Origin: Saprospiraceae bacterium
GTDB taxonomy: Bacteria; Bacteroidota; Bacteroidia; Chitinophagales; Saprospiraceae
Assembly (NCBI GenBank): GCA_007125435.1
Contig: SLDF01000179.1
Location: 1-8,255, forward strand
Length of the DNA stretch: 8,255 bases
Direction of reading: 5' to 3'
The notes under the pieces: generated by a model
What the model saw: only the letters and a program-made list of their open reading frames with translations
The model's database searches: none
What the model was told of the DNA's origin: nothing
Shown here: piece by piece, positions 1 through 5,633 of the stretch
Numbering within the stretch: position 1 is the first letter of the stretch
Layout of the letters: the number at the start of each line of letters is the position of its first letter
Program-made: the position numbers and the translations under genes

Positions 1-13
1 AGCCTTCAGCCTA

Positions 14-126
14 CTTCAAGCCTAAACAGCGGAGAGCACGGAGTGCTCGTAGCGTAAACAGCAAACGGAGGCGATAGCCGACCGTTTGCCTAAACAGCGA
101 AGCGTAAACAAACCGTAACCCGCAAC
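14..126 (+). repeat. Modular hairpin repeat, block A, copy 1
   Basis: The order is CTTCAAG, TAAACAGCG (23-31), hairpin 1 (GAGCAC 34-39, loop gga, GTGCTC 43-48), AGCGTAAAC (51-59), hairpin 2 (GCAAACGG 61-68 with CCGTTTGC 82-89, and an inner GGC-gata-GCC), a fused core TAAACAGCGAAGCGTAAAC (91-109), then a tail CCGTAACCCGCAAC (113-126). The same layout occurs at 484-579 and, inverted, at 8161-8255, but the hairpin arms here have different sequences that still pair perfectly. Unlike those copies, this one is not followed by block B. I do not recognise a named family. It looks like a dispersed intergenic element with no coding capacity. Confidence 0.85.
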
Positions 127-262
127 CAGGAATCAAGACAAAAGACAAAAGGAAAAAGATAAAAGGAACATTTTAAAAGAGCCAAGGCAAAAGGTAAAAG
201 AGCCAAGGAAAAAGAAGAGATAAAAACAGTCAAATGTCTAAAAGTCGAAGGTCTAAAGTCAA
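127..262 (+). repeat. Purine-rich low-complexity tract
   Basis: This stretch is dominated by A and G on the + strand; by hand count, 17 of the 95 bases from 131 to 225 are pyrimidines. It is built from short degenerate words such as AAAGACAAAAG. It contains TAAAAGAGCCAAGG twice (174-187 and 195-208, 21 bases apart), then GTCTAAAAGTC (236-246) and GTCTAAAGTC (251-260). No open frame or RNA gene is apparent. It is probably slippage-generated filler between dispersed repeats. Confidence 0.6.
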
Positions 263-320
263 TTGGTTACCGAACTGTGCGAGGTGATTTGTGTGACTAA
301 TAACTAGATTAAAACTAAAT

Positions 321-372
321 CCCAGCCACGTAGTGGCGACATCATAATAGCGCAGGGCGTCAGCCTTGGGTT
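321..372 (+). repeat. REP-like double-hairpin element
   Basis: Two hairpins lie close together. The first is GCCAC (325-329), loop gta, GTGGC (333-337), a perfect 5-bp stem. The second is CAGGGC (353-358), loop gtca, GCCTTG (363-368), a 6-bp stem with one G-T wobble. The linker reads gacatcataatagcg, and the element is bounded by CCCAG and TTGGGTT. From memory this resembles a REP-like repeat seen between genes in Bacteroidota and other phyla, often as GGGGCGACAT...CCCTGGGTT. No transposase gene is present in the window to mobilise it. Confidence 0.55.
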
Positions 373-402
373 CAAAAATGCATTACCATATGTTTTGGCG
401 CT

Positions 403-428
403 ATTTTTGCGCTGCAAGAAGCAAAAAT
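403..428. repeat. Inverted repeat, 8-bp stem
   Basis: ATTTTTGC (403-410) and GCAAAAAT (421-428) are perfect reverse complements separated by ten bases. They lie in otherwise featureless intergenic DNA between the REP-like element and copy 2 of the modular repeat. The stem is AT-rich, has no T-run after it and no gene before it, so a terminator role is not supported. It may be incidental. Confidence 0.4.
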
Positions 429-483
429 CGTAACAAAACTAATCGGCCGGACTTACCAACAAGCCTTGAAAGCTATCAATCAT

Positions 484-579
484 CTTCAAGTCTAAACAGC
501 GAAGTGGACAAAGTCCTCGCAGCGTAAACGTTTGAGAAAGCGCAGCGTATCTCAAATATTAAACAGCGAAGCGTTAAAC
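484..579 (+). repeat. Modular hairpin repeat, block A, copy 2
   Basis: The layout matches copy 1: CTTCAAG, TAAACAGCG (493-501), hairpin 1 (GTGGAC 504-509, loop aaa, GTCCTC 513-518, one mismatch), AGCGTAAAC (521-529), hairpin 2 (GTTTGAGA 530-537 with TCTCAAAT 550-557, outermost pair G-T), TAAACAGCG (560-568) and a core end with one extra T (AGCGTTAAAC, ending at 579). Compared by eye with the inverted copy at 8161-8255, it differs by three substitutions and one single-base indel over about 96 bases. Block B follows 53 bases later. Confidence 0.85.
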
Positions 580-599
580 TTTTGATACCCGATAACCCG

Positions 600-629
600 C
601 AACCGACAACTGACAACCGACAACCGACC
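600..629 (+). repeat. 7-bp tandem repeat (CAACCGA)
   Basis: Four consecutive heptamers read CAACCGA, CAACTGA, CAACCGA, CAACCGA (600-627), plus a partial CC. They sit in the spacer between block A and block B of copy 2. The start of this spacer (CCCGATAACCCGCAAC) resembles the tails of copies 1 and 3 (CCGTAACCCGCAAC), so the tandem array probably expanded from that shared tail. Confidence 0.75.
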
Positions 630-632
630 TGT

Positions 633-675
633 GAATACAAGTGAATAGCCCGACCCGGAGGGTCACGCCCAAAAC
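633..675 (+). repeat. Dispersed repeat block B, short form
   Basis: A 43-base block contains GAATACAAG, then ATAGCCCGACCCG, then AGGGTCACGCCCAAAAC. It includes a small palindrome (GACCC, three-base loop, GGGTC; 652-664). The reverse complement of 7973-8015 matches it at 40 of 43 positions by hand count. It ends about 60 bases before the promoter of the acyltransferase gene and has no coding capacity. Confidence 0.85.
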
Positions 676-734
676 ATCAAAAAATTATATGCGTATGTGA
701 AAAACCGTGGTATTACAAATTACAGAAAGCTTTG

Positions 735-742
735 TATCTTTA
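735..742 (+). promoter_or_regulatory. Bacteroidota-type -7 promoter element
   Basis: TATCTTTA matches the Bacteroidota -7 consensus TAnnTTTG at all fixed positions but the last, and its surroundings (TTTGTATCTTTAC) look typical for the phylum. No clear TTG is visible at the usual -33 spacing. Transcription would start near 749, downstream of the in-frame ATG at 697, so translation must begin at 760 or 775. Confidence 0.55.
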
Positions 743-774
743 CAGGTACCCCGCGTGAAATGAAAGAAGGAATT

Positions 775-1338
775 ATGGGTAAAATCAGTGCATTCATATT
801 GAGATTGATAGGTTGGCGAATGGAAGGTCATGTGCCGGAGGATGTCAGAAAATTCATCATAGCGGTCGTTCCACATACATCAAACTGGGACTTTCCGCTT
901 GGATTGTTGGCAAGATCGGCTATGCGTCGTGATGTAAAGTTCATCGGTAAGCATACGTTGTTTCTACCGCCATATGGATTTATCTTCAGGTGGCTGGGTG
1001 GATATCCCGTGAACCGGAAGACGAGTAAAAACTATGTGGATAGCGTAGTGGAGATCTTGGATAGTAAAGATGAGTTTTCTATATGTGTGGCACCGGAGGG
1101 TACGCGTAAAAAGGTCGATCGGCTAAAGACCGGATTCTATCACATGGCGCGGCTGGCGAAAGTGCCGATCATACTTACCAAATTTGACTATGGTAATAAG
1201 GTAATATCATTTTCTGAGCCATTCTATACGACGGATGACCAGGAGGCGGATATGGCATTTATCAGTAATTACTTTGCAGGTGTGCAGGGTAAGAACCCGG
1301 AATTCAGCTATGATCCGGGTCAGACCTTATCGAGCTAA
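775..1338 (+). CDS. PlsC/LPLAT-type 1-acylglycerol-3-phosphate acyltransferase family protein
   Basis: The 187-residue protein belongs to the PlsC (LPLAT) acyltransferase family, whose members move an acyl chain to a lysophospholipid or related acceptor at the inner membrane. The HX4D catalytic motif is present as HTSNWD (H34, D39), followed by a GGYPVNR segment (75-81) and the EGTR substrate-binding motif (108-111). The size suits the short Bacteroidota versions, and the opening MGKISAFILRLIGWRMEG is a typical N-terminus. An in-frame ATG exists at 697, but the promoter motif at 735-742 lies downstream of it. The ATG at 775 has AAAGAAGG four bases upstream and is preferred over the one at 760. 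The acceptor lipid cannot be read from sequence; lysophosphatidate, an aminolipid or an ornithine lipid are all possible. The stop overlaps the convergent phosphatase gene by four bases. Confidence 0.85.
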   Translation: MGKISAFILRLIGWRMEGHVPEDVRKFIIAVVPHTSNWDFPLGLLARSAMRRDVKFIGKHTLFLPPYGFIFRWLGGYPVNRKTSKNYVDSVVEILDSKDEFSICVAPEGTRKKVDRLKTGFYHMARLAKVPIILTKFDYGNKVISFSEPFYTTDDQEADMAFISNYFAGVQGKNPEFSYDPGQTLSS

Positions 1339-2123
1339 CCATGCCTGCTGAGCCAATCTAAGACATATCTATGCATAAAAGGCGTAGCAGCTATGATGTT
1401 TTTTCCTTCTTCATAATCCTGGTCACCACCCAGGTCGCTGCAGACACCACCTGCCTCTCGTACTAATAGCATGCCAGCTGAGGTGTCCCACTCATTGAGG
1501 CCGGCTTCGAAATAGAGGTCAAAAACACCCTCGGCCACATACGCCAAATCAATGGCAGCCGACCCCAGTCTTCTGACGCCACGGCTATGGTATATGAAAT
1601 GCTCCATCAATCTTAGCTGAGTAGGTAAAAAAGGCTGAACTTCATAAGGAAAACCCGTAGCTATCATGGCCTCTTCTAGTGTCGTCCTGCTGCTGACATG
1701 AATGGCTTTATTGTTTTTAGTGGCGCCGTGGCCTTTCACGGCAACATATGTATCATGCCTATTGACATGATGAACGATGCCCATGACGGCCTTGCCACCT
1801 ACTTTGAGCGCAATGCTTATACTAACATTGGGAATGCCGTAAAGAAAATTAGTCGTACCATCAAGAGGGTCAATGACCCAGTAGCAATCACTCTGCTGCT
1901 GAGACACGGTGCCTTCTTCTGTAATAAAGTCGGCTTCTGGCAAAATGCTGTGCAATACCTCTACAAGCTGCTTTTCTGCTCCTATGTCAACTTCGCTGAA
2001 TAGGCTGTGGCGGCTCTTCTCATCGGAATGACTCAGCCCTATAGTGCCAAATGCATCATGAATATACCTGGCTACAGGCTCAATCGCCTTGGCCACATCG
2101 TCAGCTATGCGGAGATAGCTCAT
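1335..2123 (-). CDS. Inositol monophosphatase family protein (SuhB-like)
   Basis: The 262-residue protein is a full-length Mg-dependent, Li-sensitive-type phosphatase of the inositol monophosphatase fold. Metal ligands are visible in ITEEG (67-71), in the signature WVIDPLDGTTN (D85, D88, T90) and in EWDTSAG (D213). The family stretches RRLGSAAIDLAYVAEG (from 184) and LLVREAGG are intact. Members hydrolyse inositol phosphates, PAP (CysQ type) or fructose 1,6-bisphosphate. The DPLDGTTNF form is closest to SuhB/IMPase, but the substrate is not certain, and so no symbol is given. It starts two bases after the Nfu stop codon, so it is almost certainly translated from the same mRNA. Its end overlaps the end of the acyltransferase gene on the other strand by four bases. 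Confidence 0.9.
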   Translation of the reverse strand: MSYLRIADDVAKAIEPVARYIHDAFGTIGLSHSDEKSRHSLFSEVDIGAEKQLVEVLHSILPEADFITEEGTVSQQQSDCYWVIDPLDGTTNFLYGIPNVSISIALKVGGKAVMGIVHHVNRHDTYVAVKGHGATKNNKAIHVSSRTTLEEAMIATGFPYEVQPFLPTQLRLMEHFIYHSRGVRRLGSAAIDLAYVAEGVFDLYFEAGLNEWDTSAGMLLVREAGGVCSDLGGDQDYEEGKNIIAATPFMHRYVLDWLSRHG

Positions 2124-2125
2124 GC

Positions 2126-2734
2126 TTAGCCCATCTCCTGTACAACCTCAGTCACTTCAGGGCACATTCTTTTGAGCATGCCTTCTATGCCGGACTTGAG
2201 TGTCACTGTAGAACTTGGACATCCACTACATGCACCTTGAAGTGTAACGGTCACAACACCTTTATCAAAAGATTTGAACTCGATATTACCACCGTCCATC
2301 TCTACGGCAGGCTTGACATATGTATCTATGAGCTCTCTGATTTTTTGAACGATCTCTGCAGTATCACCTGAATAGGCTGCTTCAAGCCTTTTGGCTTCCA
2401 TTTCTTCCTGAATGGCTTCGAAACCTTCTTTAATGACAATGGTGTTATTTTCAAGCCAGGACTTGATGTGTTCCTTTATCTTGAGCATAATGTCCTCCCA
2501 GGCGTAGTTAAACTCCTTGGTAATGGAGACGAAGTTATTAGATATGTAGACACGCTTTATGAAGGGCAACTGAAAGAGGCTTTGGGCGAGAGGGGACCAT
2601 TCTTCTGCCAATTCCTCTGTTTCAAAGTCTGCTGTGCCTTTATGAAGCATTCTATTGGTGACGTATTTTAGAGACTCCGGATTAGGTGTTTGCTCTGTAT
2701 ATATCATGACCGGAGCTTTTTTTACTGTATCCAT
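2126..2734 (-). CDS. Nfu-type Fe-S cluster scaffold/carrier protein (NifU family)
   Basis: This 202-residue protein has two domains. The first is an Nfu_N domain (about 10-95) with the hallmark TPNPESLKYV. The second is a NifU C-terminal domain (about 126-196) with MDGGNIEF and the cluster-binding CSGC (C169, C172). A charged helical linker (about 96-125) joins them. Such proteins receive [4Fe-4S] or [2Fe-2S] clusters from the SUF/ISC machinery and pass them to apo-enzymes in the cytoplasm. The protein lacks the degenerate A-type domain of E. coli NfuA and matches the Nfu_N architecture of mitochondrial NFU1 and many Bacteroidota proteins. The start follows an A-rich leader (AAAACAAAATTGATTT). 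It lies 30 bases after the flavoprotein gene and 2 bases before the phosphatase gene, so it is probably the middle of an operon. Confidence 0.93.
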   Translation of the reverse strand: MDTVKKAPVMIYTEQTPNPESLKYVTNRMLHKGTADFETEELAEEWSPLAQSLFQLPFIKRVYISNNFVSITKEFNYAWEDIMLKIKEHIKSWLENNTIVIKEGFEAIQEEMEAKRLEAAYSGDTAEIVQKIRELIDTYVKPAVEMDGGNIEFKSFDKGVVTVTLQGACSGCPSSTVTLKSGIEGMLKRMCPEVTEVVQEMG

Positions 2735-2764
2735 AAATCAATTTTGTTTTTGTGTATTATATAA

Positions 2765-3529
2765 TTAACTGTAGAGCTCATAGACCAATTGATCTTCATC
2801 AAAGCCTAGAACAGCTACAAAATCCCTAATGCCTTTTTTGACCATTTCCGGCCAGCCGCACAAATATACTACGGCATTTTTATCCGCCTTAGTAAAAAGG
2901 TCCAAATAAGCGGTGTCAACATAGCCTTTATATCCTTGCCAGTCCTCATCTTTGGATAGTACAACGCTATAGTTAAAGTTTTCAAACGCTTTCGACAACG
3001 CTTCGAGTTCGTCCCTGTATAATATTTCTTCTTTGTTTCTAGCTCCGAAGACGAGATGAATAGCATTATTAAAACCACGATTCGCCTGTAGTTCTTGGAG
3101 CATGCTTCTCACGGGCGCAATACCGGTACCTGTAGTTATGAAAATAAGGTTTTTACTCAAGGACTCAGGAAGCGTGAATACACCCATAGCCGGTTTTAAC
3201 TTAATGGTATTGCCTTTGCAAAAAACTTGTACAGGGTCGAATTCAGAGACCAAACTCTTATTCGAGGTTGAAATGCATAGCTGTATGGTATTGTTTCGAT
3301 CCGGAGCAGACGCTATGGAATAGTAATTCCAAAGCTTAGGGTCAACATGTGCCCCAATCGGCTGAATGGCTGTGAATTGCCCGGCCTTATATGCAAATGG
3401 CGCTTTGCCCAGATCAATAGTGACCTGTAAAACCCTATGAGATAAAGGCGTGGTGTCTATAACCTGTCCTTCCACTATATTGACCTCTACTGTGTTCTGC
3501 ATGTTTTTATTATGATATTCAATCAGCAT
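2765..3529 (-). CDS. FAD/NAD(P)-binding oxidoreductase, ferredoxin-NADP reductase-like
   Basis: The 254-residue protein fits the small bacterial ferredoxin/flavodoxin-NADP reductase (Fpr) class. An FAD-binding beta-barrel (about 14-118) carries YYSIASAP, and an NAD(P)-binding domain carries GTGIAPVRSML (134-144) and YLCGWPEMV (222-230). It ends QLVYELYS, like the short C-terminus of Fpr proteins, and has no [2Fe-2S] domain, so it needs a separate electron partner. In the usual RxYS flavin motif the Arg is Asn here (N68-Y-Y-S71). A second possible start lies at codon 10 (3502), after ATAATAAAAAC, an A-rich leader typical of the phylum; both starts lie downstream of a weak promoter candidate at 3557-3564. 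The gene precedes nfu by 30 bases, so it might supply electrons for Fe-S assembly (inference). It could also be another flavin reductase of the family. Confidence 0.85.
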   Translation of the reverse strand: MLIEYHNKNMQNTVEVNIVEGQVIDTTPLSHRVLQVTIDLGKAPFAYKAGQFTAIQPIGAHVDPKLWNYYSIASAPDRNNTIQLCISTSNKSLVSEFDPVQVFCKGNTIKLKPAMGVFTLPESLSKNLIFITTGTGIAPVRSMLQELQANRGFNNAIHLVFGARNKEEILYRDELEALSKAFENFNYSVVLSKDEDWQGYKGYVDTAYLDLFTKADKNAVVYLCGWPEMVKKGIRDFVAVLGFDEDQLVYELYS

Positions 3530-3556
3530 CTATTTTGTCTGCATCAACAGTTGTAA

Positions 3557-3587
3557 CAGAGATAATCCTAAATTGATTGATTTTTAA
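3557..3587 (-). promoter_or_regulatory. Weak candidate promoter for the flavoprotein-nfu-phosphatase genes
   Basis: On the minus strand TATCTCTG (3564-3557) matches the -7 consensus TAnnTTTG at five of its six fixed positions. A TTA lies 20 bases upstream (3587-3585) where the -33 TTG would be. It sits in the 64-base gap between flippase and flavoprotein genes, so the last three genes might be transcribed separately from the flippase. The match is modest. Confidence 0.3.
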
Positions 3588-3593
3588 CCCGAA

Positions 3594-5099
3594 TTATGCC
3601 TTCTTGGCTTTGATTTGCTTTAACAGGCCTAGTATCTGTTCTTTCTCTTTGATGTAAACCACAAGAATGAAAGCCAGAAACAACATAGAGTTTATCAAAA
3701 AGCCAAGAAGCGCACTGTCTATTGACAATGGACGGACAGATACAGATAAACCGTAGACGCCGGCAGCAATGATAAAGTAGAAAAAGAAAGCCTTCATGTC
3801 GTATGGAACCGGATAATACTTCTTACCAATGACATAGCACAGCACAGTCATGACACCATAGCAAATCAATGTTGCCCAGGCTGCGCCCCAAAAGCCGATA
3901 ATGGGAAGCCACCACAGATTGAGCACAATGGTAATGACTGCACCTACAGAGGCTATACCGGCGCCTATGATGGTTTTATCCTTGAGACGATACCAGATAG
4001 ATATATTGTAATAGATACCATTGAACAAATTAGCTAGTAATAGTATAGGAATGACACCGAGTGCCAGCCAATATGACGGTTCCAGAATATATTTAAGCTG
4101 ATCCAGATAGAGGAGCGTAAAGAGACAGCCGAGCAGGGCAATGATGATATAGTACCTGGTCACTCTAGCGTAGAGGTTTTGTGCACCCCAAGTCTTCTTT
4201 TGCTCAAAGAAGAAGGGCTCAGCACCATACCTAAATGCCTGGGTAAACAAGGCCAGTATCATGGTCAACTTGTAGCAGGCGCCATATGCACCGAGGACTG
4301 ACTTGTTTTCTTCTATACTTCCGGGTAGCAGCCAGATCATGATTTTCCTGTCCAGTAATTCATTGATAGAGAATGATAGTCCGACGATAATTAATGGCAG
4401 TGCATAAACCATCATATTTCGCCAGGTTGGCCAATCAAAGTCAAAGCGACGCTTGATGATCAACGGCAATAGCATTATGACGATGACAGCACTGGCTATG
4501 ATGTTGGAGATAAATATGTAGCCAATACCTATATCCGGATTGTACACCAGATTAATAATGGGGCTAGCTATGTCACGGTCAAGCAAATAAGGACAAAGCA
4601 ATAGAAAGAACAGATTGAGCCCAATATTGACAGCAATACCTATGAGCCTGTAGGTAGCAAACTTGAGTGATTGATTGGTCAGCCTGAGATATGAAAGTGG
4701 GATCTCCGCCACGGTGTCAAGACATAAAATACCGGCAGCGATACCTATTAAATAGGTGTATTCCGGGTATCTGAACCATTCTGCAATCGGCCTTTGAAGA
4801 CTAAAAATCAATACAGCTAATAAAGCCGCTGATACGACCAGAGACAACAAGGCCGTATCATAGACCTTGCCCTTCTTGTCGGTATAATCAGAGGCATATC
4901 TAAAATAAGCCGTTTCAAACCGATAAGTGAAAAAAATCAGAGCCAGTCCAATAAAAGAAAATAAGTCTGTAACTACACCGTAGACATCAGTGTCAAATAT
5001 GCGCACATACAGCGGTGTGAGTATAAAATAAAGCACTCTGCCAAGCACACTGCTCAGTCCATATATGGCTGTATGACCTGCTAATCGCTTTATAGACAT
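3594..5099 (-). CDS. Oligosaccharide flippase family protein (Wzx-like, MOP superfamily)
   Basis: The 501-residue protein is almost entirely hydrophobic segments separated by short loops, consistent with the 12-14 membrane helices of polysaccharide flippases in the MOP superfamily. The opening GHTAIYGLSSVLGRVLYFILTP is the usual first helix of this family, followed by YVRIFDTDVYGVVTDLFSF and YRFETAYFR, both typical of Bacteroidota members. These proteins flip lipid-linked sugars across the inner membrane for surface glycans; the substrate is unknown. The frame stays open upstream to a TTG at 5147, but that would add 16 residues (FLNSDEIVFIVLFCS) before the conserved MSIKRLAG, so the ATG at 5099 is chosen. 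No glycosyltransferase genes adjoin it. The C-terminus is Lys-rich (KQIKAKKA), as expected for a cytoplasmic tail. It is the first gene of the leftward cluster. Confidence 0.9.
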   Translation of the reverse strand: MSIKRLAGHTAIYGLSSVLGRVLYFILTPLYVRIFDTDVYGVVTDLFSFIGLALIFFTYRFETAYFRYASDYTDKKGKVYDTALLSLVVSAALLAVLIFSLQRPIAEWFRYPEYTYLIGIAAGILCLDTVAEIPLSYLRLTNQSLKFATYRLIGIAVNIGLNLFFLLLCPYLLDRDIASPIINLVYNPDIGIGYIFISNIIASAVIVIMLLPLIIKRRFDFDWPTWRNMMVYALPLIIVGLSFSINELLDRKIMIWLLPGSIEENKSVLGAYGACYKLTMILALFTQAFRYGAEPFFFEQKKTWGAQNLYARVTRYYIIIALLGCLFTLLYLDQLKYILEPSYWLALGVIPILLLANLFNGIYYNISIWYRLKDKTIIGAGIASVGAVITIVLNLWWLPIIGFWGAAWATLICYGVMTVLCYVIGKKYYPVPYDMKAFFFYFIIAAGVYGLSVSVRPLSIDSALLGFLINSMLFLAFILVVYIKEKEQILGLLKQIKAKKA

Positions 5100-5271
5100 G
5101 CTGCAAAATAAGACAATAAAGACGATTTCATCACTATTAAGGAACAATTAGAACACATGAAGATACACTTGCATTATAACTTCATGCCATATTTTAGAGC
5201 CCCTCGGAGCTAATGCAAAACTCAAAAGTAAAAAACATATTTGTGTATTGTTTTTCAAAATGTTGTTTTCT

Positions 5272-5408
5272 CTGATGATGCATCAGCGATGTGAAAGGGT
5301 GGCGACGGTAGGAGCCAGACTCTGCGCAACGATAGTGGAGTAGAGGCCGACCGTTCAGGGAGCCCTGTAACGTAGCGACCCGTAACGAAGAGAAGGGTGA
5401 TGCCCAAA
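5272..5408 (-). repeat. Dispersed intergenic repeat, long form related to block B
   Basis: The non-coding stretch 5100-5633 contains this element. Read on the minus strand it starts TTTGGGCATCACCCT and continues with ACGGGTCGCTACG, CAGGGCTCCCTG and GGTCGGCC, ending in a perfect hairpin CTGATG-atg-CATCAG (5272-5286 on +). A further stem, GTTCAGG/CCTGTAAC, lies at 5353-5371. From memory this style of intergenic repeat is frequent in Bacteroidota and yields spurious ORFs with words like FSSLR. Its start shares the frame of block B (TTTGGGC..., ACCCT, ACGGGTCG) but has ten extra bases (5384-5393). The rest of 5100-5633 is AT-rich and shows no further gene. Confidence 0.65.
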
Positions 5409-5597
5409 TTGACAAAATAAAATACACCCATATCATCCTTTATTTTATGATGTTTATCTAAAACTTACCTCAAATTCTACTTAAAAACCTACATTTGTTT
5501 TACGTGATTGTTGAATGCAGCCATCCGAAGTTATCTCATATCATCTTTTACCTGACAATACTGAGAAATAGAGGCAGGCAGTCTCTCATAACAATCT

Positions 5598-5632
5598 ATA
5601 TACAATACAAAAACGAGGTTAATATACAATAC
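5598..5632 (+). repeat. 11-bp direct repeat at the start of the ABC operon
   Basis: ATATACAATAC occurs at 5598-5608 and again at 5622-5632, 24 bases apart. The second copy ends one base before the ATG at 5634. The bases after each copy differ, so this is not a simple tandem duplication. The spacing is near two helical turns and would suit a regulator binding site, or it may simply be AT-rich leader sequence. No convincing promoter was found just upstream. Confidence 0.45.
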
Positions 5633-5633
5633 C

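Noticed and set aside
70..83. Similarity of the hairpin 2 loop in copy 1 (GCGATAGCCGACC) to block B (GATAGCCCGACCC)
   Set aside because: The match is short and interrupted, and the bases are explained by the inner GGC-gata-GCC stem. It is probably coincidence.
14..579. CRISPR array or integron attC sites
   Set aside because: The repeated 9-base words are not evenly spaced repeats with unique spacers, there are no cas or integrase genes, and TAAAC occurs in the same orientation on both sides, unlike paired attC ends.
1698..2371. Two plus-strand frames of about 100 codons over the phosphatase and nfu genes
   Set aside because: They are antisense to well-supported genes and show no family motifs; they are shadows.
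5205..5215. Hairpin near the flippase upstream region (GAGCCCCTCGGAGCT)
   Set aside because: The stem needs a bulge and pairs only about five bases; it is too weak to call a regulatory structure.
5194..5436. 80-codon frame on the minus strand in the intergenic region
   Set aside because: It lies mostly over the dispersed repeat at 5272-5408, its product has the low-complexity FSSLR-type words that such repeats yield, and it has no supported start context.
5511..5552. Promoter for the ABC operon around CATCTTTT
   Set aside because: It has two mismatches to the -7 consensus, and the nearest upstream TTG is about 28 bases away, outside the usual spacing.
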